Shown: positions 44,987-53,499 of the stretch, piece by piece | Layout: every line of letters starts with the position of its first letter | Position numbering within the stretch: the stretch's first letter is position 1 | DNA from: Pseudophaeobacter arcticus DSM 23566 | GTDB lineage: Bacteria > Pseudomonadota > Alphaproteobacteria > Rhodobacterales > Rhodobacteraceae | Length of the DNA: 64,000 bases | NCBI RefSeq assembly: GCF_000473205.1 | Contig: NZ_KI421507.1 | Coordinates: 1,965,945-2,029,944 of the forward strand | Reading direction: 5' to 3' | Notes under the pieces: generated by a model | Database searches by the model: none | What the model saw: only the letters and a program-made list of their open reading frames with translations | What the model was told of the DNA's origin: nothing | Program-made: the position numbers and the translations under genes

Positions 44987-46029
44987 AGCAGGTTGCCTGT
45001 GTAGCGCATGCCAGCACCAGCCGTCACCGTGCCAAGCCGGCTGACGGTTTCGCCTTCGTCCTGCAGGATTGCGACCAGCTCATCCGCGCGATCAGCGGAC
45101 ACCGACAGGATCATGCCAATACCGCAGTTGAAGGTTTTCAGCATCTCAGCCTCGGCAATACCGCCCACCTCGGCCATCCATTTGAACACGCCGGGCAGCT
45201 CCCAGCTGTCCAGGTTGATATCAGCGCCCAGATCCTCGGGCAGCACCCGTGGCAGGTTTTCAGTAAGACCACCGCCGGTGATATGGGCCAGCGCATGCAC
45301 GCCCCCTGCCCGCACTGCCGCGAGACTTTGTTTCACATACAAACGGGTTGGCGTCAGCAGCGCCTCGCCCAGGCTGCCCGCGCCAAAGGGCGAATCCGCG
45401 TCCCAACCCAGGCCAGAAAGTTCAACAATCTTGCGCACCAGAGAATAGCCATTGGAATGCACCCCGTCCGAGGCCAGCCCCAAGAGCACGTCGCCCTCGA
45501 CCACGCCCGCAGGCAGGGCGGTGCCACGTTCCATGGCGCCAACAGCAAAACCGGCAAGATCAAAATCACCCTTGGGGTACATGCCGGGCATCTCTGCGGT
45601 TTCCCCCCCGATCAGCGCGCAGCCAGAGCGCACGCAGCCCTCGGCGATGCCTTCGATGATCCGGGCAGCCGTTTCTGTTTCCAGTTTGCCGGTGGCAAAA
45701 TAATCGAGGAAGAACAACGGCTCAGCCCCCTGGCAGACCAGATCGTTGACACACATGGCGACCAGATCAATGCCCACACCATCCACAACACCGGTGTCGA
45801 TGGCGATACGCAGCTTGGTGCCAACCCCATCGGTGGCACCAACCAGGATAGGATCGCTATAGCCTGCATCCTTGAGGTCAAAAAGCGCGCCAAAGCCGCC
45901 AAGGCCGCTCATCACGCCGGAGCGATTGGTCCGCTTGGCGGCGGGCTTGATGCGATCCACCAGGGCATTGCCCGCGTCAATATCCACACCTGCATCCGCA
46001 TAGGTCAAACCGTTCTTGCCGCTGGTCAT
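44983..46029 (-). CDS. purM: AIR synthetase
   Basis: The 348-residue ATP-dependent enzyme closes the imidazole ring in purine synthesis. Family motifs: [35 protein letters not shown] and [17 protein letters not shown] at 46029 follows GGAGCCAAG; the longer frame is spurious. The ATGA overlap couples it to purN, giving the standard purMN pair. Confidence 0.96.
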   Translation of the reverse strand: MTSGKNGLTYADAGVDIDAGNALVDRIKPAAKRTNRSGVMSGLGGFGALFDLKDAGYSDPILVGATDGVGTKLRIAIDTGVVDGVGIDLVAMCVNDLVCQGAEPLFFLDYFATGKLETETAARIIEGIAEGCVRSGCALIGGETAEMPGMYPKGDFDLAGFAVGAMERGTALPAGVVEGDVLLGLASDGVHSNGYSLVRKIVELSGLGWDADSPFGAGSLGEALLTPTRLYVKQSLAAVRAGGVHALAHITGGGLTENLPRVLPEDLGADINLDSWELPGVFKWMAEVGGIAEAEMLKTFNCGIGMILSVSADRADELVAILQDEGETVSRLGTVTAGAGMRYTGNLL

Positions 46030-46146
46030 CTCTTGGCTCCTTAAAACTGGTTGCGCAGCCTTTATCGCAAGGCTCACCGGAAAGAAACAAGGGAATCCAC
46101 CGTGCGCGACCTGTCGCACGGTGGAGGGGCCAAATCAGCAGTTAAT

Positions 46147-47130
46147 TCAGAGGCCAAATTGCCATGGCGCCGGTTGATATGCGTAGCCTTCCGTTTGGCG
46201 CAGCACCCGGCCAAGGCCTGGGAAGTCGATATGGCTTCCGGTCAGCAACAGCCCATCGGTGGCGGCACGATCCAGCATTTTGTGGCGAGTCGCCGCCGTC
46301 AGCTGCGGATCGGTGTCAAAGGCGATGGTCCAGTCGGGATAGGCAAATTGCAGCGCGGTGCTGTGGATGATGTCCCCCCAGAACAACAGCTGCTCACCAC
46401 CGCTGTCCAGCATATAGCCCGTATGTCCAGGCGTATGCCCCGGCAGCGGCAGCGCGGTGAACCCCGCAAGAACCGTGTCTTCGCCCGCAATCAGCCGCAA
46501 CCGGTTCTGATAGGGGGCAACCGTCATACGAGCCATTTGGAAAAATCCACGGCTGTTTTCCGGAACCGAGGCCATGATGGCATCGTCATGCCAGAACTCC
46601 CATTCCACCTGTGACACCACCAGCGATGCATTTGCAAACACCGCCGTGCCATCGCCCGCAACCAGCCCGCCAGAATGGTCCGGATGCATATGGGTCAGCA
46701 AAACTGTCGAAATTTCGCTGGGCTTCACCCCCATGGCTGCCAATCCGGCGCGCATCGCTCCCAAATTTGGCCCCATCAGGTCAGCTGTTCCGGCATCAAT
46801 CAGGATTTTTTCACTGCCCCGCTCCACCAGGTAGCCCTGCACCGGGATCTGCAACCCCGCAGGGGTCATCTGGTGCAAGCCCTTGGCCAGAACCGCATTT
46901 GCTTTATCCGCATCAAAGTTGGCAAAAAGCTGCGTCCCCAGTGGCAGATGCCCATCCAGCAACACGGTCACACGGGCATCCCCGATGGAAAACTGGTGCA
47001 AAACCGGGGGCAAACCTGTTGTTGGCGCCGCAGTCTCATCTGTATCCTGAGCCAGCGCCCGACCAGAAATCAAGGCAGCAGCAGGCGCTGCGGTAAGAGC
47101 ACTCAGTAGGGTTCTACGATTGATCGTCAT
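46147..47130 (-). CDS. Tat-exported metallo-beta-lactamase-fold hydrolase
   Basis: The 327-residue protein starts with a twin-arginine signal (MTINRRTLLSALTAAPAAAL) cleaved near RALA. The MBL metal motif HMHPDHSGG (147-155) and further His ligands (PLPGHTPGHTGYM, GSHIDF) are intact, so a binuclear zinc enzyme in the periplasm is expected, as in quinolone-signal lactonase or alkylsulfatase relatives. It is divergent from a LysR regulator with shared operator-like repeats. The substrate is unknown. GGAGAACC precedes the ATG at 47130. Confidence 0.85.
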   Translation of the reverse strand: MTINRRTLLSALTAAPAAALISGRALAQDTDETAAPTTGLPPVLHQFSIGDARVTVLLDGHLPLGTQLFANFDADKANAVLAKGLHQMTPAGLQIPVQGYLVERGSEKILIDAGTADLMGPNLGAMRAGLAAMGVKPSEISTVLLTHMHPDHSGGLVAGDGTAVFANASLVVSQVEWEFWHDDAIMASVPENSRGFFQMARMTVAPYQNRLRLIAGEDTVLAGFTALPLPGHTPGHTGYMLDSGGEQLLFWGDIIHSTALQFAYPDWTIAFDTDPQLTAATRHKMLDRAATDGLLLTGSHIDFPGLGRVLRQTEGYAYQPAPWQFGL

Positions 47131-47145
47131 AAGGTTCTCCAATAT

Positions 47146-47214
47146 GATTTAGACCAAGTCTTGGCCTCATACCCGATTTAGTTTGCTCAAACGGGCCAAT
47201 GTAGGCCTAAATCG
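47146..47214. promoter_or_regulatory. GATTTAG repeats in the MBL/lysR divergent promoter
   Basis: CGATTTAG (47174-47181) and CTAAATCG (47207-47214) form an 8-bp inverted repeat with 25 bases between, and another GATTTAG lies at 47146-47152. The layout fits binding by the LysR-type regulator that starts at 47249. Confidence 0.55.
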
Positions 47215-47248
47215 CCTATCGCCCTTATAAGCAGGATTTATAACAAAC

Positions 47249-48184
47249 ATGGATCGACTGGGACTGTTGGAAAGCTTTGTCATCGCCCTGGACGAAGGCA
47301 GCCTGAACCGCGCCGCCCAGCGCCGTGGCATCAGCCAGCCCGCCATGAGCCTGCAAATCAAGCAGCTCGAAGCCCTGCTGGGCCATGAGTTGCTGCATCG
47401 TTCCTCAACCGGGGTAAAGCCAACCCGCCCTGGCCAGTTGGTCTATGCCCAGGCGCAGGGGCTATTGTCGGGCTATGACCTGATGTGCGCCGAGCTGAGC
47501 GCCCTGGAAGACAGCGTCTCGGGCACCTTTCGGATCAACACCAGCACCTTTTTTGGCCGTATTATCCTGGGTCCTGTGCTGCTGGAGGTCAATCAGGCCT
47601 ACCCTGACCTGAATATCGTGATGAAACTGGAAGACCGGCTGGTTGATGTCCTGCGCGAAAATGTGGATCTGGCAATCCGCTCTGGAACGCTGGGCGACAG
47701 CGATGGCGCCGCGCGCAAGATCGCCCAGATGGAAACCGTGCTGTTTGCCACCCCCACCTATCTGGATCAGGCCGGACGCCCCAGTGTGCCCGAAGACCTG
47801 AGACGGCTGAAATTCATTCAGCATCACGAAGATCAGACCGGCGGCTTTTTCCCGCTGACCCTAGACGGCGTGGAATATCAGGCGCCGGTTCATGTGGGGT
47901 TCACCGCCGATGACCCTGATTTGATCATCCGCGCGGTGTCAAACCACACCGGATATGCCCGTGCGCCACGGCTGTTTCTCGATGAGGCCTTGCTGGATGG
48001 GCGGTTTGAGGAAGTGCTGCCCTCATATCAGCCTCAGCCCAAAGATATCTATGCGGTGTACCCTTCACGCCATAGCTATGACAAACGCCACGAGGTGGTC
48101 GTGGCGGCGCTTCTGGAGCGTATCGAGGCCCTGCGACGGGCTTCCCTTGCCCGGCGTTGCCCTCCAACTGCAATCATGGCTTGA
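47249..48184 (+). CDS. LysR-type transcriptional regulator
   Basis: The 311-residue regulator has the N-terminal HTH (ESFVIALDEGSLNRAAQRRG, ISQPAMSLQIKQLEALLGHELL) and a periplasmic-binding-protein-like effector domain (about 90-290, FRINTSTFFGRIILGPVLLEV). It probably controls the divergent MBL hydrolase gene. Its stop codon lies inside the -35 like TTGACC upstream of the next tRNA. Confidence 0.93.
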   Translation: MDRLGLLESFVIALDEGSLNRAAQRRGISQPAMSLQIKQLEALLGHELLHRSSTGVKPTRPGQLVYAQAQGLLSGYDLMCAELSALEDSVSGTFRINTSTFFGRIILGPVLLEVNQAYPDLNIVMKLEDRLVDVLRENVDLAIRSGTLGDSDGAARKIAQMETVLFATPTYLDQAGRPSVPEDLRRLKFIQHHEDQTGGFFPLTLDGVEYQAPVHVGFTADDPDLIIRAVSNHTGYARAPRLFLDEALLDGRFEEVLPSYQPQPKDIYAVYPSRHSYDKRHEVVVAALLERIEALRRASLARRCPPTAIMA

Positions 48185-48209
48185 CCTTCCTGCGGGCATT
48201 TTCTAACCA
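48181..48209 (+). promoter_or_regulatory. Possible promoter of the CAU tRNA
   Basis: TTGACC (48181-48186) and TAACCA (48204-48209) are 17 bp apart and end 11 bp before the tRNA. The -10 is a poor match. Confidence 0.35.
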
Positions 48210-48220
48210 CGTCCCCAGGC

Positions 48221-48296
48221 GGGCCTGTAGCTCAACGGTTAGAGCAGAGCGCTCATAACGCTTTGGTTGCGGGTTCAAATCCTGCCGGGCCTACCA
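48221..48296 (+). tRNA. tRNA with CAU anticodon (Ile2 or elongator Met)
   Basis: The gene reads GGGCCTGTAGCTCAACGG at the 5' end, has the anticodon loop CTCATAA, a GGTTCAAATCC T arm and an encoded CCA. C4-G69 and C5-G68 pairs in the acceptor stem are features seen in the lysidine-modified isoleucine tRNA (AUA reader), so Ile2 is somewhat favoured over Met. Confidence 0.95.
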
Positions 48297-48618
48297 ATTC
48301 CCCCTACCGCCTGGTGAAAACCTTCGCCCCCCCTATCTTGGATAGAGCGGTGATTTGACAGGTCCTCCAGACAGGGGCAACAGACAGGGGGCATCAGCGC
48401 CGCATCGGAACATATCAGCCGGAAAAATCAGGACGTTGCGGTCCCCGCGATCCTGCATTCGTCAGCTGAGATGGGTATGCTCGCATTTGGCTATGCCGGC
48501 GACATGCGCGGCGCGGCAGTCCGGACCATGCCAACTGGGACCAATTGACCACGGCGCGCCAGGGCACCAGTCCCTCTCCCCGTGATCACGGCAGCGGGGC
48601 TGCCTTCTGACGATATGA
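48297..48618. other. Intergenic after the CAU tRNA
   Basis: A plus-strand frame ending with the stop at 48546-48548 is coding-like (PAILHSSAEMGMLAFGYAGD) but has no start codon before residue AEM, and no family was recognised. It may be gene debris. Confidence 0.35.
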
Positions 48619-49056
48619 TTATTTCCAGGTCATCCCCTGTCCGGAAAAACACCCCATCATGGTATCGGGAGGCATTTGTCCAAGCTGCTCAAACAGGGCC
48701 AGGCAGTCGATCTTTGAAATCAACTCGGCGATCAGCCCCTGTTCAAAGCGCAGCATCAACAGGCTTTCTATAGAGAGAGGAGTATCCCCATCCGGGCCAG
48801 AGGCAGTTGTTCTGTAGTAGACGCTGGCCCAGTCGCCATCTTCCAGATACACAAGAATTTCGCTCTGCATCGGCCCCATAAGGCGGCCAAACATTTCCAC
48901 CAAAAACGGCAGATCCTTCCGGAGGGCCATGCCGCCAAAAATTGGATCATCCTGTGCCAATGTGGGGGAAAGTAGAGTGTCCAAAGCGGAAATATTGCCT
49001 GCGTCCCAGATCTCTGAGAACCACAGTTCAACAACCTCCCGTTTGATCATAGTCAT
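48619..49056 (-). CDS. SnoaL-like (NTF2 superfamily) protein
   Basis: The 145-residue protein reads as a polyketide-cyclase-like NTF2 fold (VVELWFSEIWDAGNISALDTLLSPT, LPFLVEMFGRLMGPMQSEI, DWASVYYRTTASG, IAELISKIDCLALFEQLGQMP). The start is one of two close ATGs (49056, 49050); no strong ribosome site is visible. It is divergent from the agmatinase gene. Function unknown. Confidence 0.7.
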   Translation of the reverse strand: MTMIKREVVELWFSEIWDAGNISALDTLLSPTLAQDDPIFGGMALRKDLPFLVEMFGRLMGPMQSEILVYLEDGDWASVYYRTTASGPDGDTPLSIESLLMLRFEQGLIAELISKIDCLALFEQLGQMPPDTMMGCFSGQGMTWK

Positions 49057-49365
49057 AGTATAGTCGCATTCCAGTCTAGTATTCGAACCGATCCCAAGCA
49101 GGACAGGCTGTAGGCACCATAACCTTAGCCTCTGCAGGTTACGGAAAACTTGCTGAACAGACTGGATCAAAACTTGAACGACAACAATCTTACGCATTGA
49201 AAGAGCGGGGCAGATCCAAGCATTCAGCACTGGACTGTGGCCAGGCCACCACTCTTTTTGATGCCTGCTACCGGTGTCGGCACATCTGCTGTCCGATCAC
49301 TGGTCGTGGGACAGAAAGTCGACCATCATCCCGGGCGAAACAGACCAGAGCAACAGGAGATACGC

Positions 49366-50349
49366 GTGTCAGAGCATGGATATGAGGCCGGCCGGCTGAA
49401 CCTTCCCTTTGTGGGGATCTCCACCTTTGGGAAATCCCCCTATGTGGCCGACTGGACCGCGATTGACGCGGATGTCGCCATTCTGGGCGCTCCCTTTGAC
49501 TTTGGCACCCAGTGGCGCCCTGGCGCACGCTTTGGTCCCCGTGCAGTGCGCGAGGCCTCTACCCTGTTCAGCTTTGGCCATGCCGGCGCCTATGACCACG
49601 AGGATGACGCCACCTATCTGGGCGCCGATGTCAAGATCGTGGATATTGGCGATGCCGATATCATCCACACCAAAACCGAAGAAAGCCACGCCAATATCGA
49701 ATTTGGTGTCAGGAAGATCCTCACAGCGGGCGCCCTGCCCGTTACCATCGGTGGCGACCATTCGATCAATATCCCCTGCATCAATGCCTTTGCCGAGGAC
49801 TGCGCCATAAATGGCCCGCTCCATGTGGTACAGATTGATGCACATCTGGATTTTGTCGACACCCGGCACGGCGTCACCAATGGCCATGGCAACCCAATGC
49901 GCCGCGCCATCGAGAAAGATTATGTCGCGGGCATGACACAGCTCGGTATCCGCAATGTCTCTTCGACCGCCAAGGACGGCTATGATGATGCGCGGGCGCG
50001 TGGCTCTGACATCCTGTCGGTGCGCCAAGTCCGCAAACTGGGCACCCAAGCCGTGCTGGAGCGCCTGCCAAAGGGCGCGCGCTACTATGTGACCATCGAC
50101 ATTGATGCCTTCTGCCCCTCTATCGCTTCGGGCACGGGCACGCCCAGCCATGGCGGGTTTCTCTACTACGACGTGCTGGAGATCCTTCAGGGGCTGGCCC
50201 AACGCGGCGATGTGGTTGGCATTGATCTGGTTGAGGTCGCCCCTGCCTATGACCCGAGTGAAAGCACTCAGATCCTGGCGGCGCAGCTGCTGCTCAACTT
50301 CATCGGCTTCATTTTCCACGCCCGCAAGAACCACAGCGCAGAAACCTGA
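49366..50349 (+). CDS. speB: Agmatinase-family ureohydrolase
   Basis: The 327-residue manganese enzyme of the arginase superfamily has all metal motifs: GGDHS (129-133), DAHLD (158-162) and DIDAF (245-249). It probably cleaves agmatine or another guanidino compound (guanidinobutyrate is possible) to urea plus amine. The start is GTG at 49366, 7 bases after AGGAG; an upstream ATG at 49237 has no ribosome site and gives a non-homologous extension. It stands alone between the SnoaL-like gene and a kinase on the other strand. Confidence 0.87.
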   Translation: MSEHGYEAGRLNLPFVGISTFGKSPYVADWTAIDADVAILGAPFDFGTQWRPGARFGPRAVREASTLFSFGHAGAYDHEDDATYLGADVKIVDIGDADIIHTKTEESHANIEFGVRKILTAGALPVTIGGDHSINIPCINAFAEDCAINGPLHVVQIDAHLDFVDTRHGVTNGHGNPMRRAIEKDYVAGMTQLGIRNVSSTAKDGYDDARARGSDILSVRQVRKLGTQAVLERLPKGARYYVTIDIDAFCPSIASGTGTPSHGGFLYYDVLEILQGLAQRGDVVGIDLVEVAPAYDPSESTQILAAQLLLNFIGFIFHARKNHSAET

Positions 50350-50399
50350 TAGGTCCTGCCACCTGTGGCGTGCGGCGGCAGGACGGCTAGCGCCCTCGT

Positions 50400-51719
50400 C
50401 TAGCGCCCGATGACAATATCAGCCTGCAAACCGCCAAGCTCTTTGCTTTTGCCCAACCGCAGCATGCCGCCATGGGCGCGGGCAATATCGGCAACAATGG
50501 CAAGGCCCAACCCAACCCCCGAGCCCAGGTCCTGATTCCGTGCCGGATCCAGCCGGGCAAAGGGGCGCACCGCATCACCCCGTTGGGCCGCCGGGATACC
50601 GGGACCGTCGTCTTCAACCCGCAGCCGCAAAGATTTCTCGGTCAGGGTGACAGAAACCCGCGCCCGCGTGCCATAGCGCACCGCATTGGAGATCAGGTTC
50701 TCCAATGCCCGGCGTATCGACTGCGCCCGCAGCGGCACGGTACCAGAACCGCTCAACTCTCCCAGCATCACGTCCTTGTTCTGCCGCCGCCAATCCTCAA
50801 CCACCGAAACTGCCAGCTTTTGCGGATCCACCGGCTCTGGCTCGCCGATGGAGGCGCCCCGTGAAAAATCAAGGAAAGCATCCAGCAGCGCCTGCATTTC
50901 GCTGACGTCGCGCAGCATGGGCTCTGCCTCGTCCTCATCGATCATCGCCAGGCTCAGCTTGAGCCGCGTCAACGGCGTCCGCAGATCATGGCTCACCCCA
51001 GAGAGCATCAGGGTGCGCTGTTCGATCTGGCGCTCGATACGCGCCCGCATGTCAAGAAAGGCACTGCCAGCCACCCGGACCTCGGTGGCACCGCGGGGGG
51101 AGTATGGCAGGTTGCGCCCGCGGCCAAAGGCCTGGGCCGCATCGGCCAGTTTTTTGATCGGGCGCAACTGGTTGCGCATGTAAACAATGGAAATCACCGT
51201 CATCAAAAACCCAAAGAACACCATGGTCACGATCAGCTGATGCGGTGCCGCAGCGGTCAGGCGCCGGCGGTCCAGCCCCAGCTCCAGGATCCCCGCCGGG
51301 GTTTCCAAATAAAGCAGGAACTCGCGGGTCTCGAGAAATTTGACCGCAACAAACCCCTTTAGCTCCTGCTGCAGTTTTTCCCGTACCACCCGGCCGGAGA
51401 ATTCAATCCAGCTCAGCTCATCCTGTGGCCGTGGCGCATCCTGTTCCACAAAGCGTGCTGTCATGGTCAAAGGCGCCAAATAGGGCGCCAACCGTTGCAG
51501 ATAGAGGTCAGCATCCGAGGTATCACCCGCCTGTTGTCGCAACAGGGTGATCTCTCGCAAAACCGTTATGGCCATCTGCGTTGTCACATCCTCAAGATCA
51601 CGTTTGATAAAGACAATGGTGACCAGCAGTTGCAGGGCAACCACAGGCATAATCAGGATCAGTGCCGCACGGGCATATAGGCTGCGCGGAACATATTGTT
51701 TGAGCCATTGGAAGAACAT
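50400..51719 (-). CDS. EnvZ-like sensor histidine kinase, orphan
   Basis: The 439-residue membrane kinase has helices at about 15-38 and 161-181, a periplasmic sensor of about 120 residues, HAMP (about 182-235), the H box SGVSHDLRTPLTRLK (His244), N box NLISNAVRYG and G boxes EDDGPGIP and GVGLGLAI. This matches the EnvZ group. No response regulator is adjacent, so the partner is elsewhere. It shares a short intergenic region with the divergent MBL hydrolase. Confidence 0.88.
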   Translation of the reverse strand: MFFQWLKQYVPRSLYARAALILIMPVVALQLLVTIVFIKRDLEDVTTQMAITVLREITLLRQQAGDTSDADLYLQRLAPYLAPLTMTARFVEQDAPRPQDELSWIEFSGRVVREKLQQELKGFVAVKFLETREFLLYLETPAGILELGLDRRRLTAAAPHQLIVTMVFFGFLMTVISIVYMRNQLRPIKKLADAAQAFGRGRNLPYSPRGATEVRVAGSAFLDMRARIERQIEQRTLMLSGVSHDLRTPLTRLKLSLAMIDEDEAEPMLRDVSEMQALLDAFLDFSRGASIGEPEPVDPQKLAVSVVEDWRRQNKDVMLGELSGSGTVPLRAQSIRRALENLISNAVRYGTRARVSVTLTEKSLRLRVEDDGPGIPAAQRGDAVRPFARLDPARNQDLGSGVGLGLAIVADIARAHGGMLRLGKSKELGGLQADIVIGR

Positions 51720-51846
51720 AGGCTAATACTAGCGGCGCAGGCACCCAGTGTGAAGACCGGTTGACCCCCGCCAGTATTTGGTCGGAGCTCAGCCGGAAAA
51801 ATACCAAAGGCAACGCGCAATGCGGCCCTTAGCAGAGGCAAACCAA

Positions 51847-52761
51847 ATGCAGGCTCCCGATGATTTCAACCCGGCCCCCGGCCATCCAGAAGAGCTGCAA
51901 CCCGGTGTGCGGCGCCTCTTGGCCCCCAACCCCTCGCCGATGACCTATCGGGGTACAAATACCTATCTGGTTGGGACAACGGAGCTGGCCGTCATCGACC
52001 CCGGACCGGATATGCAGCCTCATTTGGAGGCGATTCTGGCCTGCGTTCTGCCAGGCCAGCGGATCAGCCATATCATTGTCACCCATAGCCATCTGGACCA
52101 CTCCCCCCTGGCCCGTGCGCTCTCTGCCAGCTGCGGCGCACCAGTCTATGGCTTTGGCCCCTCAGAGGCCGGGCGCAGCGCTATCATGCAACAGCTTGTC
52201 ACCGCAGGCATGACAAGCGGCGGCGAAGGCATCGACAGCGATTTTGTCCCGGATATCACCGTTGCGGATGGCGAGATCCTGTCAGCGGCAGGCTGGCAGC
52301 TCGAAGTCATCCACACCCCCGGCCATCTGGGCAACCACATTGCCCTTGCCCTGGATGATGCCTGTTTCACAGCAGATCACGTGATGGGCTGGGCCAGTTC
52401 ACTGGTCTCGCCCCCTGATGGGGATCTGACCGATTTTATGACTTCCTGCGCCCGTCTGCGCGCCCGCAACTGGCGGGTGTTCTACCCAGGTCACGGCGCA
52501 GCAATCACGGCCCCGCAAGAGCGGCTGGACTGGTTGATCGGCCATCGCAAAAGCCGCGAAGCCGAAATCCTGGCCTGTCTCGCACAGGCCCCGGCCACCC
52601 CAACCGAGCTGGCGCGGGCGATCTACCAAGAAACCCCCGCTGCTCTGTTGCCAGCGGCTGAACGCAATGTGTTTGCCCATCTTGTCGATCTGGCAGGCAG
52701 GTCCAAAGTTGAACCCTGCGGCGCCTTTACAGAAACCGGCAGCTTTCAAATTCTGCCTTGA
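51847..52761 (+). CDS. MBL-fold metallo-hydrolase, LACTB2/glyoxalase II-like
   Basis: The 304-residue protein has the MBL fold with HSHLDHSPLA (metal motif HxHxDH), HTPGHLGNHIAL, FTADHVMG and VFYPGHGAAI, followed by a winged-helix-like C-terminal part (LAQAPATPTELARAIYQ) typical of LACTB2-like proteins, some of which are RNA endonucleases. ATG at 51847 follows AGAGG; an ATG at 51820 is also possible. Substrate unknown. Confidence 0.85.
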   Translation: MQAPDDFNPAPGHPEELQPGVRRLLAPNPSPMTYRGTNTYLVGTTELAVIDPGPDMQPHLEAILACVLPGQRISHIIVTHSHLDHSPLARALSASCGAPVYGFGPSEAGRSAIMQQLVTAGMTSGGEGIDSDFVPDITVADGEILSAAGWQLEVIHTPGHLGNHIALALDDACFTADHVMGWASSLVSPPDGDLTDFMTSCARLRARNWRVFYPGHGAAITAPQERLDWLIGHRKSREAEILACLAQAPATPTELARAIYQETPAALLPAAERNVFAHLVDLAGRSKVEPCGAFTETGSFQILP

Positions 52762-52830
52762 GTTTTTTTCAAGAAATCGAATTTCCCCTCTGGACCTCCC
52801 CCAGAGGCCCCGCTATATCGCACGGACCGT

Positions 52831-52905
52831 TCCGGCGTAGCTCAGCGGTAGAGCAGTTGACTGTTAATCAATTGGTCGTAGGTTCGATCCCTACCGCCGG
52901 AGCCA
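52831..52905 (+). tRNA. tRNA-Asn (GTT)
   Basis: TCCGGCGTAGCTCAGCGG at the 5' end, the anticodon loop CTGTTAA, the GGTTCGATCC T arm and an encoded CCA give a complete 75-nt tRNA. CTATAT at 52813-52818 is a candidate -10 element. Confidence 0.97.
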
Positions 52906-52913
52906 AAAATTTC

Positions 52914-52946
52914 AAGGACTTAGCGCTCATCCGCTAAGTCCTTTTT
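52914..52946 (+). terminator. Strong terminator after tRNA-Asn
   Basis: AAGGACTTAGCG pairs perfectly with CGCTAAGTCCTT (12 bp, 6-base loop), followed by a T run. Confidence 0.9.
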
Positions 52947-52987
52947 CTTTCTGAGCACAGAAAATGCACCGCTTTCCCGAGAGAACG

Positions 52988-53128
52988 ATGCCCTTTTTCT
53001 TTTTCCCGTGTTTTCCGACACTTGCGGACGGCACTTCCCAGGGGAAAGTGGATGCGCAGGAGAAACACAATGCAGAAATCACCCGCAAGAGAATGGAAAT
53101 AGCCCGGTCGATCAACTCATATGACTGA
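52988..53128 (+). CDS. Small ORF after tRNA-Asn (46 aa)
   Basis: The frame begins MPFFFFPCFPTLADGTSQGK and ends with a charged helix (NAEITRKRMEIARSINSYD). GAGAG precedes the ATG by 4 bases. The hydrophobic start and amphipathic end look protein-like. Its stop shares bases with the start of the next frame (CTGA). No family is known; identity as a gene is inferred from composition and coupling. Confidence 0.5.
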   Translation: MPFFFFPCFPTLADGTSQGKVDAQEKHNAEITRKRMEIARSINSYD

Positions 53129-53328
53129 TTGCAGACGTACCCAACACAGGGTTTGACGACCTGTTTGGCGCAACGGTTGTGATCGTGGCATATGTTCTGG
53201 TGTTTGAGCCGTTTGGTTATCGTACCCCGGAAGACGAAGGACTCCTTGCTGCCAAGATTGTCCTTTTCCCTACGGCGGTCCTTTGGGCTGGTGTCTGGGT
53301 GGTCGCAAGGTTCATTGTCGGCAAGTGA
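53125..53328 (+). CDS. Small membrane protein with apparent CTG start (67 aa)
   Basis: The frame encodes IADVPNTGFDDLFGATVVIV then FEPFGYRTPEDEGLLAAKI and a second hydrophobic segment (VLFPTAVLWAGVWVVARFIV), a credible two-helix membrane protein. An in-frame stop (53122-53124) stands right before CTG, and there is no ATG; CTG would overlap the previous stop as CTGA, a coupling geometry. A GTG at 53179 would remove the first 18 residues. Alternatively a one-base indel has removed an ATG (ATGACTG at 53121-53127). Confidence 0.5.
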   Translation: MIADVPNTGFDDLFGATVVIVAYVLVFEPFGYRTPEDEGLLAAKIVLFPTAVLWAGVWVVARFIVGK

Positions 53329-53499
53329 CGGTCTGACAGCAGGGATTGCTGCCGCCCCTTCACGGGGAATCTGGGCGGCGCTGATACAGGCTTTTGGCAT
53401 ATCATCGAAGCCACCGGGGCGTCGGAGACAGACAATGGCACCGCCAGGTCTTTACCCTTTATGTTTGTGCCGTTTTTCAGACCTCTTGCACAAAGCCAC

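Noticed and set aside
44872..46044. 390-codon plus-strand frame antisense to purM
   Set aside because: Shadow of purM.
52927..53400. 157-codon minus-strand frame after tRNA-Asn
   Set aside because: No ribosome site or domain and it reads through the terminator; the two plus-strand small frames are more protein-like.
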